64,000 nt of DNA from Erinaceus europaeus (GCF_950295315.1 NC_080175.1:63575353-63639352), one strand, 5' to 3'. Positions 43,932 to 55,835 are shown, counted from the stretch's first letter. Translations and numbers: made by a program. The notes: generated by a model not told the origin, from the letters alone.

Positions 43932-44441
43932 CTCTATTGGGAAATTGTGCAGATGTAGTTGAGTTAGGCAGGACCCAGAAACCACCATATTTCCATGCCA
44001 GTAGTACTATTTGCATATCAATCTTCTGCTTTGTTTTAAAAATAATTCCTCCACCACCACATTATCCCCTCAGGGTATTGCTAATTCCCACCAGCCAGCT
44101 AAAACTACAACTAGTACAACTAAAGAAGTTCCCAGAATGCCTTTTTCTTTTTTCTACCCTCTTCCCTAGCCAATTCTGTCCCGACTTGCCACTTCTGTTT
44201 TTGCCCTATAAAACCTGCTGCTGTTCCTGGTTTTGCCCCTTTTTTTCCTCTTCCATGTCCAAACCTGGAGAAGGGCTGGGATGCATAGCAGAAAGCATCC
44301 ATTTTGCTAGCTCCATGTGGCTTAAACCCCCTGTGCTCACACCTGACTCTGGGTGTCAGCATGAATAAAGATTTACGTTCCCACTCCCCCATGAGTTCCT
44401 GGTCTCTCTCTCTCTCCCAGGACACATCCCCGACACTCTAT
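43932..44441 (+). mobile_element. Solo LTR of an endogenous retrovirus
   Basis: A 498-bp element (43938-44435) begins TGGG and ends GACA (TG...CA) between 6-bp copies of 'ctctat' (43932-43937, 44436-44441). Inside are a TATA-like 'ccctataaaacctg' (about 44204), a poly-A signal 'gcatgaataaagattt' (about 44362) and a CT-rich U5. No internal retroviral genes are adjacent, so it is a solo LTR left by recombination. A 6-bp duplication fits class II elements best, but class is not certain. ORFs 43937-44368 and 44120-44425 in it are artefacts. Confidence 0.85.
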
Positions 44442-45078
44442 CTTTCTATCTTTCATGAAGAGTCAATCAAGAGTAATTAAAAAAAACTATATATATATAT
44501 GCAAATATTTATTCAGCTACATATAGCTTGGTGTCTTGTTTTACCTAGACAGAGAGTAGAATCAATGGTGTACATTCAGAAAGACACATTGGTCTAAAGA
44601 AAGAAATTCACCAGAAAGGACACAATCCCTGGCATATGCTCAGTGGGGTTTCCAGTCCTGATCAATCTGTTGTAGTGTTATCTCCTTTTATCATTTTGTA
44701 TGTTTATTTCTTCCTTTCTCTTTCTGTGTCTCTAAATCTGAATGAACAGTATATCTGGGAATGGTGAAACTGCACATGCTTGAGACTCTGGTTCCACCTA
44801 AAATTAAAAATAATAAAAGGGAGTCTCTGGTTGTGGCCACCCACAAAAATGCATATTTCTATGCACAGGAAACAGGGTTGAAGTTTCTGGTTTTCACCAA
44901 AAGAGAGTAAATTTCACAACCATTGAAAAAGTGTTACTGGTGGCTTTGTCTGTTCCTCTATCAATGAAATGTCCACTGGAATAACAGGTTGTGCAGGTTG
45001 CATACATATATGACAATTCTGCTGGAAAAAATGAAAAGAAAGTCATATATTTAGTGGAAAATTGTGTAAGGAAATATG
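44442..45078. other. Little recognised; SINE-D remnant
   Basis: A weak SINE-D remnant at about 44745-44815 ('ctgcacatgcttgagactc'). Otherwise nothing is recognised. Confidence 0.4.
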
Positions 45079-45079
45079 A

Positions 45080-45278
45080 CAGGGGCTTGGTGGTTGTGGA
45101 CCTGGCTAAGTGCACATGATTAAATACACAAGGACTGGGTTATTTCCCCAGTTGTGGGGAGAAAGCTTTGCAAATGTTGAAGCAGTGTTGCAGGTGTCTC
45201 TCTTCTCTCTACCAACCCCTTTTCTCTCTATTTTGGCTGTATCCATCAAATAAATAAAGATAATTAAAAAAAGGGGGG
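45080..45278 (+). mobile_element. SINE-B, sense
   Basis: 'aggggcttggtggttgtgg' head, 'gaaagctttgcaaatgttg', 'ggctgtatccatcaaataa', A-rich tail followed by a G run. Confidence 0.9.
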
Positions 45279-45414
45279 GGGGAAGGCAGCTTGAAGGATG
45301 GATTACAGAGGAAAGGGAAGATTCTTCTGTTTTATTCTAGTAGTTAGTAGCATTACTCAACTTTATATCAATAGGATTATGCTGAGAGATTTTTTTTTTC
45401 CTAGACCACTTCTC

Positions 45415-45512
45415 ACTTCTACTTTATGGTTGTCTTGTGGATTGAACTAGGGGCCAGAGCCTCAACATGAAGGTTTTTGTATAACCATTATGCTATATGT
45501 CAGCCTGTTGGG
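45415..45512 (-). mobile_element. SINE-D, antisense
   Basis: 'agcctcaacatgaaggttt' and 'taaccattatgctatatg' are the reversed SINE-D words. Confidence 0.65.
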
Positions 45513-46188
45513 ACACAGAAAATAATTAGCATATGACTGATGCCAGACTGATGAGCATATGAACACAGCATTATGGGAATATAGGAAGTTATTCAAATGA
45601 ATGTCTGGCAGAAATTATTCTGTCTGTTCCTGATGCCCCTGCCTGTCTCCCTTCTCTTGGGGACGCTCCATGACACTTCCCCTGGGACCTAAACACATGG
45701 TAACTAGATTAAAGACTCATGGCTCCCTGCCATCCTGACTAGCCTATATTTGCCTATTTTGCTGCCATAATTTTTCTGTTCCTAAATAATCTGCAATGTA
45801 ATAAGCCTCCCATTTGTTAAACCTCATTAAAAGCTGGCCAAAGTTTTAAATATATAATTACTATATCAGCCTATAAAATATTATTTCATCATTATATATT
45901 TCCATGAGCTACATTGCTTTAAAATTTAAGTTGGTGAAGCGTAACTGTTATTTTACTTTTCATACTATAACTTGAAAATAATATAAACTCTAAAGTGGAC
46001 ATTTTATATAATTATGAATGATGTTTATAATTCCTCAGTGAAAACATCTATATACAATCATGTATCAAAATAAATAAAAACAAAATGCCTTAATTACTTA
46101 ATCTTCCTGATATTTTAAGTCACTGATTTATATATCAGTCTCCATGTAGCTATCTTATCAGTATACTGCATAATATAATTTTATATGA

Positions 46189-46190
<2 letters not shown>
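45513..46190. other. No firmly recognised feature
   Basis: 45515-45840 is less AT-rich than its flanks and might be an old LTR or DNA element ('tgttgggacacagaaaat' start), but TATA and poly-A signals are not convincing. 45840-46190 is AT-rich. Confidence 0.35.
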
Positions 46191-46192
<2 letters not shown>

Positions 46193-46221
<29 letters not shown>

Positions 46222-46222
46222 C
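46193..46222. repeat. TA microsatellite
   Basis: Alternating TA next to a SINE head. Confidence 0.9.
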
Positions 46223-46390
46223 TTGGCATACCCAGTTGAACACACTATGAGCAGGAACCTGGGATTAAGCCTGCAGTTCCCACATATAGGTGAGAAGCTT
46301 CAGGAGTAATGAAACAGGTCTGTAGGTGTCTCTCTCTCTTCCTATCTCTTCCCACTCTGAATTTCTATCTGTCCTAACAAAGAAAATCGA
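46222..46390 (+). mobile_element. SINE-B, sense, diverged
   Basis: 'cttggcatacccagttgaac', 'aacctgggattaagcctgc', 'aacaggtctgtaggtgtc', 'tctatctgtcctaacaaag'. Confidence 0.75.
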
Positions 46391-46534
46391 AAGGAAAATA
46401 AAGAACTTTTGAAAACCTTTCTGATTGCATCTTTGATGATTATACAATATATCTACCAACACATTTTTCACTTAGTTTACTTGGAAAATAACTACCATGA
46501 GAAGAATTAAGCATCAGACTCAACAAAAACATAA

Positions 46535-46781
46535 CGGGGGCTAGGTGGTTTTGCACCTGGTTGAGTGGATACATTATCATGTGCAGGGACTCTGGTTCAA
46601 GTTCAAGCTCCCCACCTGCATGGGGGAAGCTTCTTCACAAACAGTGATGTAGGTTTGCAGGTATCTCTCTTTGCCTGTATGTCTCTGTCTCCCTTCCCTC
46701 TCTCAATTTCTATATTTTCTACCTAATTATAAAGGAAGGAAAGAAGGAAAGAAAGAAGGAAGGAAGGAAGGAAGGAAGGAA

Positions 46782-46814
<33 letters not shown>

Positions 46815-46945
46815 GAAGGAAGAAAGAAAAAAGGAGAGAAAGAAAGAAGGAAAGAAAGGAAGGAGGGAAGAAATAAAGACCCCAAAGAGCTGTGAATTCA
46901 ATGTGCAGCCATTGAGACCCAGAAGTAACCCCAGTGGTAACACAC
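46535..46945 (+). mobile_element. SINE with extended 3' unit, expanded purine repeat inside
   Basis: The SINE-B-like head 'ggggctaggtggttttgc' and body run to about 46733. A GAAG/GAAA microsatellite (46734-46878) follows, then the 3' unit 'agctgtgaattcaatgtgc' to 'agaagtaaccccagtgg'. The microsatellite probably grew from the A-rich linker. Confidence 0.8.
46734..46878. repeat. GAAG/GAAA microsatellite
   Basis: About 145 bp of pure purine on the + strand. The K/E-rich and F/S-rich ORFs across it are artefacts. Confidence 0.95.
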
Positions 46946-46994
46946 AAATCCACACATGAAAAAAATGGAAGAATATTAGAAAAGTGTCTCAACT

Positions 46995-47150
46995 GAGGCT
47001 AGCAAGATAATTGACCCAGGAAAGTCACCTGTCTTTTCATGCAGAAGACCCAGATTCCAGTATTTCTTCCAATTTGTTGTAGAGAAAACTTGGGTAGTGT
47101 GGTCCTTCTCTTCCTCTTCCTATCCGAAAGAGAAAGCCAATGGTGGTGAA
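46995..47150 (+). repeat. SINE-E, sense
   Basis: 'gctagcaagataattgacc', 'tcatgcagaagacccagat' and a CT-rich 3' part resemble 43800-43925. The assignment is weak. Confidence 0.45.
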
Positions 47151-47269
47151 AACCCAATGACGTAAATTAATTAACTAGTTAATTAATTTAAAACTAATCT
47201 TGGAATATTAGAATATTATTTTTCATTTAAAAATGAGATAGATATGTTTCTTGAGAGGGATTGAGAGAG

Positions 47270-47446
47270 GAACAGTTAGTGGTGTGCCTGGCTAAGTGCT
47301 CAAATTAAGTATCCAAGGTTGCAGGTTCAAGCCCCTGGTCCCCACCTGCAGGAGGAAAGCTTCATGAGTGGTGCAGCAGTGCTCAGGTGTCTCTATCTTT
47401 ATCTCTCTCTATCTGTATCCAATGATAAATTAAAATAAAAGAGAGG
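47270..47446 (+). mobile_element. SINE-B, sense
   Basis: 'gtggtgtgcctggctaagtg', 'ggttcaagcccctggtcccc' (B box) and 'gaaagcttcatgagtgg', followed by an A-rich tail. Confidence 0.9.
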
Positions 47447-47533
47447 TACTGAGAGCACATTTCTGGTGGGACACATAGTCATATAATATAATGGCATCTA
47501 GAATATTCAAGGAAGACACACATTATTTTTTTT

Positions 47534-47877
47534 AAGATTTGTATTTTTTTTTTTTGCCTCCAGGGTTATTGCTGGGGCTGGGTGCCAGCACCATGAATTC
47601 ACTGCTCCTGGATGTTATTTTTCCTTTTTTTGTTGCCCTTGTTGTTTATCGTTGCTGTTATCATTATTGTTGTTATTGTTGTTAGACAGGGCAGAGAGAA
47701 ATGGAGAGAAAGATAGATACCTACAGATTTACTTCACTGCTTCTGAAGCAAACCCCTCCCCTGCAGGTGGGGAGTGAGCCAGGGGCTTGAACCAGGAATC
47801 TTTTGCTGTGTTTCATGCCATGTGCACTTAATCACCTGTGCTACTGCCTGGAACCCAGGATTTGTATTCTTTGTACC
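47534..47877 (-). mobile_element. SINE-A with extended 3' unit, antisense
   Basis: Reversed 3' unit first ('cagggttattgctggggctg'), then 'tttttgttgcccttgttg', the body, and the head at the right ('gctactgcctggaaccc'). A flanking 'gatttgtatt' is present on both sides (about 47537 and 47863). Confidence 0.92.
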
Positions 47878-49338
47878 ACAAAGGAGACAGAAAAAGTAAA
47901 TGAGCACATGTTGTAACGGGGAAAAAAGTATAAATTTAACTTACTTCATGCAGTGTTGTCACACATCTTTATTTTATTTGAAAAAAATTATCTGCGAAGT
48001 AAAGCAAAACAATATAATATGTGTTATGCCTGTAAAGGTACTTCATGTTCAAAAATGTTATCTAAGATGTTCTATCTGTTTTCTTACTCTGCCATGGTAA
48101 ATGACTTTTTCATCCAGACAAGTAGCAATGACCCTAAACACCTTAAAGAATGTTCAAACATTGTTTTGTTCAAACAGTGCTCAGAATATTTGGAAGGTCA
48201 TACTCTTATTGGACTTGATTTTCCAATAAGTACCCTTTTAGACAGAGGCATTTCTTTATTTTCTATTGCTGATGATTTTATTCTGTCTTTATTTCTGATT
48301 AGTCTTTCTTGGACAACCACTAGTCAATTGATTTGTTTATAGTTTAGAAATTTTAATTTAAAAAGCTATGTATTTCTGAAAAAATATTACCATCCAGTAA
48401 GTAATTTTCAGAGTAGCTTCAGATGATCATCTCTCTGTCTCTATTTCTCCTTCTCAGAAGCCTGTATCTGTGGGAGAGAGGAAGCACCCCTGTTCTGCAT
48501 AGCCCTATGAAGAATGGCTCACCTGGGAAGGAGCTAATTGTTCCTGCAAACAGCTAGAAAGAAAATGACACCTGTCAACAGTTACCAGTGCAAATACAGA
48601 AGTGAATATTATTTTCAGGTTGAGTATTGAGCTAATTACATATTAGCCAAAAAAAAAAAAATGCTTATGCCTTGGCAGAGACACTGAGCCAAAGATACAA
48701 CTAAGGAACATCCAGATCCCAAGCCCACTTATTCTGTTATATATTCATTGTTTGTCTAACTAAACTCCTAAATGTCTAAATAATTGATTACATGATAATC
48801 TGGAATTATATTCAAAATTAGCAGAGTATGAAAGTTTGCAAGGACTAATAAACATATACCAAATTTAGATGTCTTTTTAAATTTACTTTTCAAACATTTT
48901 ACAGATATTTTATTTGTAGAGAAAGATAGCTTTTATCATGGAAAACTTCATTAAAATAATGTCATTACTAGAATTATTATTTTAAATAGGCGATTTCAAC
49001 TGGATTGTTAACTATCTGCCTTTAAAGGGGATTTTAATGAACTCATGAATCTTGTTAGATGGGAAGAATTATTTTATAGAACATTTTCCTCTCTGAACCA
49101 AAAAATATCAATATGTTATTCTATTCCAGGCTACAGTTGACTGGAGCAGATGTGAATGCCCAGATCAACACATATATACCAAATTCCATCCTTAGAGATT
49201 TGAGACCACTTTAGACATGACATTAATGCAAAGATAGAATTGTTTTTATCATTTTCCTAACTCTTTATATTCAACTTTCTGCATATCCAATCTCTTATCA
49301 ATTTGTTCTCATTATCATTACATGATAATCAGGATTTA
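47878..49338. other. About 1.4 kb with no recognised gene
   Basis: AT-rich. The 129-residue ORF at 47953-48342 shows no domain, is phenylalanine/serine-rich, and has no splice or promoter context, so I do not call it. A 13-A run lies near 48649. Confidence 0.4.
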
Positions 49339-49340
49339 TA

Positions 49341-49382
49341 TTCACACACACACACACACACACACGCACACACACACAGACA
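49341..49382. repeat. CA microsatellite
   Basis: About 20 CA units with one CG. Confidence 0.95.
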
Positions 49383-49780
49383 CACTCAGTTGCTCTCTCC
49401 CTCAAATGACACAGATTGACGTTTTAATGGTTTTGTAATATTTTTCTCATCACTTAACTAGAATATTTTTACAGGATTAACCATTATATTGAGACTAACT
49501 GCAGAAATTAATAGCTTACCCCCCTTAAATCTGTATGTTTTAATAAAAATTTTACTAAAGATTGTTTGTATTATTTTGTTTTGTCTTTTTGCTTTGTGTT
49601 TTTGTTTGTTTTGTTTTTACTAAAGCAATGATGATCTTTGGCTTATCATAGTCTTAAGGATTGTCTAAACATATGCTATCTCCTGGGCCCCAAAATGAAA
49701 AATTATACAAATTATATAGTATGTTTTTAATTTACTATCACTGAGATTTGCCAGTTCACATATTTTCATAGAAGATCTTT
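49383..49780. other. No recognised gene
   Basis: TTTG-rich stretch at 49574-49620; possibly the reversed end of a SINE-D at about 49660-49690 ('atgctatctcctgggcccc'). Confidence 0.4.
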
Positions 49781-49784
49781 TTTC

Positions 49785-49905
49785 CTGGGTGGGGGAGATA
49801 GCATAATGGTTATGTAAAGAGACTCTCATACCTAAGGCTCCAAAATCACAGGTTCAATCCTTCATACTACCATAAAATATAAGTGATAAAGAAGTTCTTT
49901 CTTTC
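49785..49905 (+). mobile_element. SINE-D, sense
   Basis: 'gggggagatagcataatgg' (A-box region), 'acaggttcaatccttcat' (B-box region), ending at a short TTTC run. Confidence 0.85.
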
Positions 49906-50740
49906 TTTCTATACAGTAAACTTAATTATAAATAGTAGTATAATGTTTATAGTACTCTCTGTATTTGTATCCTCTCATTTTTCTGCTAGCTGCCTTATTT
50001 CCTTCTTCCTACTTTTTTTAGGTCTTCTTCACTTTCCAGTTGGTCATAAGGTAGTAAGTTAGATAATGGATTTGAATTATTCTAATATAAAATTGTAATG
50101 AAGCAAAATTCCCTCTTAGCAGAGTGGATTTACCAGAAACCCTAGACTTTTTTACATATTTATTTTAGTTCTCATTAAATTCACACTAATTTAATTTTTC
50201 TGTCTTCCTTTTCGAGCTATTCAGCAATACTATAAAGACATGGTTTGCACACACTTAATTACTTTTAATATAATATCCAGTTTTCTTCACATATTATTTA
50301 TAACAGTTTATTCCAACTCAGTTCTTTGAGGTAACTTTACATATATCTCAAATTATTGTGTGCTAAGAGGTTATACCATCACTAATATTTTTCTCAGTGT
50401 GTAAATATATTCACAACAAATAAAACATAGGTAATATACTATATGTTTAGGTTTTTATTAAAAGTAGTGTTCAATTCAGCTTTGAGAAGAATACTTATAT
50501 TAATTTGAAGGTATTTTTTTAAAACTTTTAATTATTAACTTATAGTTTAATATATTAAAAAATTGAGGACCGTACATTAGATAATGTTTATTGATGTGGA
50601 CATATTTATTTTTCTCTGTCAAATTTTGGAACAATACTTTAAGTAATAGACGTTCTTGTTATTTAAATAAGACAATTAATTAAACACTGACACCCTAAAA
50701 CGTTCAATAGAGGGCATATATTTGTATTCAGCAATATTTC
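49906..50740. other. No recognised feature
   Basis: AT-rich; nothing recognised. Confidence 0.4.
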
Positions 50741-50743
50741 ATC

Positions 50744-51022
50744 ATTGTAGGTTTTTTAAAAAATATTTATTCCCTTTTGTTGACCTTGTTGTAGTTATTA
50801 TTGTTGTCTTCAGTGTTGGATAGGACAGAGAGAAATGGGGAGAGGAGAAGAAAACAGAGAGGGGGAGAGAAAGACACCTACAGACCTGCATCATTGCCTG
50901 TGAAGGGACTCCCCTGAAGGTAGGGAGCCAGACACTAAACCGGATCCTTACTCTGGTCCTTGCACTTCATGCCACATGCGCTTAACCTGCTGCGCTACCA
51001 CCAGACTCCCTTATTGCAGGTT
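50744..51022 (-). mobile_element. SINE-A, antisense
   Basis: Tail side 'attcccttttgttgacc', body 'ataggacagagagaaatgg', head at the right ('gctaccaccagactccc'). 'attgtaggttttttaa' and 'attgcaggtttttttt' form the target duplication. Confidence 0.9.
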
Positions 51023-51064
51023 TTTTTTTTTTTTTGTCTTTGTTCATGAATTCTGCTTTTTTTT

Positions 51065-52735
51065 TATTAGGGATTTAATGGTAATTGCCAAGATTGTGGA
51101 ATAGTAGAGGTAAAATTTCGTACAGTTCCCACTGCCAGAGTTCTATGTCCCCTCCCCTCCATTGGAAGCTTCCCTATTCTCCCTTGGGAGTATGGACCAA
51201 AGATCGTTATAGGGAGCAGAAGGTGGAAAGTCTGGATTATGTAATTACTTCTCCACTGGACATGGATGTTGACAGGTTGATTAATACCCCCATCCTGTTT
51301 CTATCTTCCCCTCATGGGGTAAGGTTTGGGGTCAGTGGGATTCCAGGACACAGTGGTAAGGTCATCTGCCCAGGGAAGTCACATTGGCTTCATGGAAGCT
51401 TCTGCAACTTGGTGGTTGAAAAGCACTAAGATATAAAGCAGAACAAATGTTCTAAAGGTAAGAGTATAGCAGATGAATTTGGGGTTGTCATGATGGAAGA
51501 AACTAGGAAGCCTATTTTAGGTATATTCTAAGGGGCCTACAATTTACTAATTTCTGTCTGAACCCAACAGCTATCATGAAAGTGGGCTAAAAATATTGTT
51601 CGAGAAGATGCTGTCAGAGTTTTCAATAGGTTTAGAAAGCTGTATCAGAGCAGAGAGTATCTCCAAAATATAACCATTAACGATAAACCCCATCAGTCAA
51701 ACCTAGGTCCCGTAGCTATTCATATTTAGCACAGAAGCCTATAAAACCTTTACATCCCTGTCAGTCTAATCTCACATTCTAGGGACTTTTAGGCTGCATT
51801 CAATTCAGGACCAGTCTTCCTCAATGGCAGAGTGTGTTGCTCAACCTCCCTTCAGAAAGTGGGGATAAAGCATCTGACTACGGATCAGAAGAAAGTGGGG
51901 CAATTTCTACTGTTGTTGTTCTACATTGAGGGCAATGTCCTGTAGAGACCCCCCAAGGAGGTTTCTGATGTTGTTCCCAATGGAGCTGACCAGTGATGGT
52001 GGAGAAAAGGATCTGTTAGTGGTCTAGGCTCATCATATCTGTGTGGGAATCCCAGAATTCCCTGACTAGGGTCCTGGATGATGGGGTGACAAAAGGTCCA
52101 TCATCAGAATGTGCTGGTCTCTTGCACTTATCCAGATCTTGTAGTTCTTACTTTATCTGACAAGGTTAGCCTTAGGGCTATTGAAGGAACTGAAAAATGT
52201 AATAGGTGAGGAGGGTATCTAAGTAGATAATATTTGATGACTTTATGATGTCTTTTTCAGTTCTTTCAACCTGCTTCTTGCACCCGTGGACTCACTATTG
52301 AACATGTTTATTTTAAAGTATATGTTTTCCTTCAGCTTAAGGATATATGTGCATATGCGTCCTACCTCATGGACCTTGGTCTAAATCTAGGTTCTATAAG
52401 ATTGTTAGGAACTGTACCACCTGAAATGGGATTAAGGAGTTCTCTAATCTAGGAAAGGTCTCACCAGAATTTTGAAGCTGGAAGGTTGACGCCGTAGGCC
52501 TGGCATCTCTGGGCTCATTCTGAAGCGAAACATGTTAAGGTAACACTGATTTCATTGATTTATTTGAGAATAGTAGATGCAGTATCAAATGGTATTGTTC
52601 AAGAGAAACATGAAAGAAAATAAGCAAGGTGCCAGAGATTTCAGGACTGGGAGAAATATGGGTTTTATAGAGAATGAAGAAGGTTCCTTGCTATTTTAGA
52701 GTTAAAGGTGGCAATAGTTAATGTTTATTATATTT
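51065..52735 (-). mobile_element. L1 3' UTR, antisense, long copy
   Basis: Reversed terminal block ('cgtacagttcccactgcc') through the older 3' UTR and on to 'cagagatttcaggactggg', which matches the most upstream 3' UTR part at 2895-2925 and 26805-26825. It is the longest continuous 3' UTR copy of the older type here (about 1.67 kb). The + strand ORF 51085-51429 is its shadow. Confidence 0.88.
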
Positions 52736-52879
52736 ATGATATTATTATATATTTTATTTTATGGTTATTCATATTTCCACACATATATATAAATACACAT
52801 GTTTTCAAGACAGCTAAAATATGATATATATATACATTCTTTTTCATATATATCTTGCCACCACATTTATTGCTCAATC

Positions 52880-53075
52880 TCCATGCCTGCACTGTGACTC
52901 CAAATTGAGAGACGAGAGAGGTAATAAAAAGGGGGAGAGAAAGAGACTCCTGCAGCTATGCTTCACCATTCATGAAGCATTCTTCCTTGCAGGTGGGGAG
53001 TTGGAGCTTCAGCCTGGGTCTTTGCACATGGTGGTATGTGTACTTAACTGAATGCACCACTGCCTGGCCCCCACT
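52880..53075 (-). mobile_element. SINE-B, antisense
   Basis: 'ccaaattgagagacgagag', 'atgcttcaccattcatgaag' and the reversed head 'ccactgcctggcccc'. Confidence 0.88.
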
Positions 53076-53145
53076 ATATATATATATCTTTTTTTCTTGT
53101 GAATCAAGACATTTTTTCTGCTACATTGTCATCAACTTCATATAA

Positions 53146-54427
53146 ATTATCTGAAATTAACATATAAAGCCAAAGAAATTGTTGACAAGTCATGAACATA
53201 AAGGTTGGGATACTGCAAATGAAAATTTGGGAGTCTTCATTTTGTAGATAGTTAATAGGCCTATGTTAGTTATATTTCAAAGGGCCTGTGGCTATACTAG
53301 TGGTTTTGTTGTTGTTGTTGTTTATTTATTTATTTTTTTTCCCTGAGCTTGACATCTGACATGTAAGTAGAACCAAGTTATTGTCTGGGGAGATGATGTC
53401 ATGGCTGGAAAAAGGACCAGAAAGCTGGGTCAGGGAAGAGAGTTGCTGCCAAATATGGGGAAGGTATATAAATGTTGTTGACTCTAAACACCATTGATTT
53501 GATCTTATCTTGGGCCCATCTTCAGCTTAGGAGCCTATGTACCCTCTGCATCCCTGTAGATCTGAGCTCACATTCTGTGGTCATGAGTAAGAACGTTCCA
53601 AGCTGCCCCAATTTCAGAATCCATCTTCCCTGGGTGGAAGACAGAGTGTGCTGTCCAGTCTCCCTTTGGAGAATGGTACATTCTCTACCTCATTGATCCA
53701 TGTTGAGGGCAAGGTCCTATGGGGGGCCAACGAGGGGTCTATTATGCTGTTCCTGATAGAGATGATCAGTAACAATGGAGAGAGGGATTTATTCAAGGTC
53801 TAGGCCCATCTTGTCTGTTTGGGAATCTCAGGACTCCCCAACTAGGGCCCCAGCTGATGGAATGGACTGATAGTGACTAAAGAGTCATCATTAAAGTATG
53901 CCAGACTTGCCTTTATTCAGCTTTTGTAGTCCTTACTTTGATAAGGTTAGCTTTGCAGTGAGTGAGGGAAGTATAAGAAGAAGTAAGTGAGGGGGGTATC
54001 TAAGTCTAAGTAGACACTATTTCATTAATTCTTTTTTCAGATACCAAGTTCCAGATGCTACCGTGATGCCAACCAGACTTCCTTGGGCAGAAGACCCCAC
54101 CAATGTGTCCTGGAGCTCCTATTCCCCAGAGCCTTACCCTACCAGGGAAAGAGAGAGATAGGTTGGGAGTAGAGATTGACCTGCCAATGGTCATGTTCAG
54201 CAAGGAAGCAATTACAGAAGCCAGACCTTCCACTTTCTACACCCTATAATGTCCCTTGGTCCATGCTTCCAGAGGGATAAAGAATAGGAAAGCTATCAGG
54301 GGAGGGGATGGGATACAGAATTCTGGTTTTGGAAATTGTGTGGAGTTTTACTCCTCATATCTTATGTTTTTTGTCATTGTTTCCTTTTTATAAATAAAAT
54401 TATTAAAAAATAATCTGAAATTATAAA
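53146..54427 (+). mobile_element. L1 3' UTR insertion with internal inversion (twin priming)
   Basis: From about 53160 to 54022 the L1 3' UTR runs antisense; from about 54027 to 54413 the terminal block runs sense to a short A-rich tail. In L1 order the antisense piece ends at 'ttaatttc' and the sense piece starts at 'cagataccaagttcc', which are adjacent, so almost nothing was lost. 'aattatctgaaatta' (left, about 53146) and 'aataatctgaaatta' (right, about 54409) form a target duplication. The ORFs here lie in non-coding L1 sequence. Confidence 0.9.
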
Positions 54428-54888
54428 TATAATTCAATAACCACTATGTATCTATATTAATTTTGATATAAATTTATTTATAAATAACAAAAATTAGCTA
54501 AATATAATATATTTTGCTATACTTTCAAATATTGTCTTTCTTGTCTTTCTTTTTATATTAATTTTGTAGGGTATCCTTATAACATGACTTCCTGTACTAT
54601 ACAGATTATATTTTTAATTATATTTTTAATTTTTAATTATATTTTTAATAATTATGGATATTTTACTTAATAATGCTTCATACACAATTACCTTCCGCAC
54701 TTTATGCAATAATTACACTGCTGTCTTTTATATATGTTATTAGCATTGAGGAAGTCAATGTAAACGGTTTTATAAACTCATCTGTTTTTTTTTCTGATTT
54801 TTGATATATATTTCTGTCTTCTAAATATGCCCTGATATATTCTTTATTATTTATATTTTACTTTGTGGCATTCTCGGTGTGAAAGTCT
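54428..54888. other. No recognised feature
   Basis: Very AT-rich, with a repeated 'tatatttttaatt' stretch at 54605-54650. Confidence 0.4.
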
Positions 54889-54890
54889 AT

Positions 54891-55117
54891 CATAAAATTT
54901 GCTTTTCTTTTTTATTTATTGGATACAGACAGCCAGAAATTGAGAGGGAAAGAAATGATAGAGAGGCAGAGACACAGAGAGAGAACTATAAAACTGTTTC
55001 ACCACATATGAAGCTTTCCCCCTGCAGGTGGAGATCAGGGGCTCTATCCTGAGTCCTTGCACACTGTAAGATATGCATTCAACCAGGTGTACTACCAACC
55101 ATCCCATAGAATTTGCA
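54891..55117 (-). mobile_element. SINE-B, antisense
   Basis: 'gagggaaagaaatgatagag', 'gaagctttccccctgcagg', reversed head 'gtactaccaaccatccc'. Duplication 'cataaaatttgc'/'catagaatttgc'. Confidence 0.88.
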
Positions 55118-55278
55118 TCTTTCTGGATTCATTCTCCAGGAGGGATAATAAATAGAAAAGCTTTCAAAGGAGGGGGTGGAATACAGGGCTCTAGCTATGG
55201 GAATTTTGTGGAGCTACCCTTTTTATCCTGTGGTCTCGTCAATATTTCCATTTCATAAATAAATTTTCAAAAAAAGAA
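55118..55278 (+). mobile_element. L1 3' terminal block, short
   Basis: 'tattctccaggagggataat'-like start, then 'gggaattttgtggagctacc' and an A-rich tail. It is strongly 5'-truncated. Confidence 0.75.
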
Positions 55279-55289
55279 TACATTTTTAA

Positions 55290-55835
55290 AAAAGAATGAG
55301 TGTCTTTATATTTCCTTCCATAATTCCCTATCAATACACTCTCACCCCTGCCACTACCTTTCATTTCCCAGAGTCTTTTGTTTTGCTGCAATACAACACA
55401 CCCAGGTCAAGTTTTCCCTTGTATATAACATTTATGTCCTTATTTTTCAGTTCACCTGCAAGTGAGATTATCAGGTCTTTATTCTTCTCTTTTTGGCCTA
55501 TTTCAGTTAACATTATCCCTTCATTTTCAACAAGGAAAAGGTGAGGTTTCAGGGGGTAGGTGAATCTTCTACACTGCAAGTGGTAAAGAAAGTTGGCCCA
55601 GTCTCTGTGGAGAACTGTCGGAGAATTTTCGGAATGTTAAAATCAGGCCCATTCTATGACCTTGCAGTTTCTCTCCTGAAGAAGAAGACAATACATCCTA
55701 AGAAGGCAAATGTAACTATGCAATGGAATCTATGTACAACTCTGCTTGTAGCAGCATAATTTGTAGTAAACCAAAATTGAAAGTCACAGATGAGTGGCTA
55801 AGAAATTTGTGAAATATATAATGGGATCTTATTTA
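55290..55835 (-). mobile_element. Old L1 3' end with inverted upstream part
   Basis: About 55290-55540 is antisense L1 3' end of the 13375-14005 type ('agtcttttgttttgctgc'). From about 55550 to 55830 the strand switches and degraded ORF2 C-terminus runs sense ('ggcccagtctctgtggag', 'tgcttgtagcagcataat'). This is the twin-priming pattern again in an older subfamily. Confidence 0.7.

Noticed and set aside
43937..44368. 143-residue ORF in the LTR region
   Set aside because: Coincides almost exactly with the solo LTR, which is non-coding; composition is typical of chance frames.
45515..45840. Further solo LTR
   Set aside because: Starts 'tgttggg' and is GC-richer than its flanks, but no convincing TATA, poly-A signal or flanking duplication was found.
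47953..48342. 129-residue ORF in AT-rich DNA
   Set aside because: No recognisable domain, no promoter, splice or poly-A context; composition matches AT-rich chance frames.
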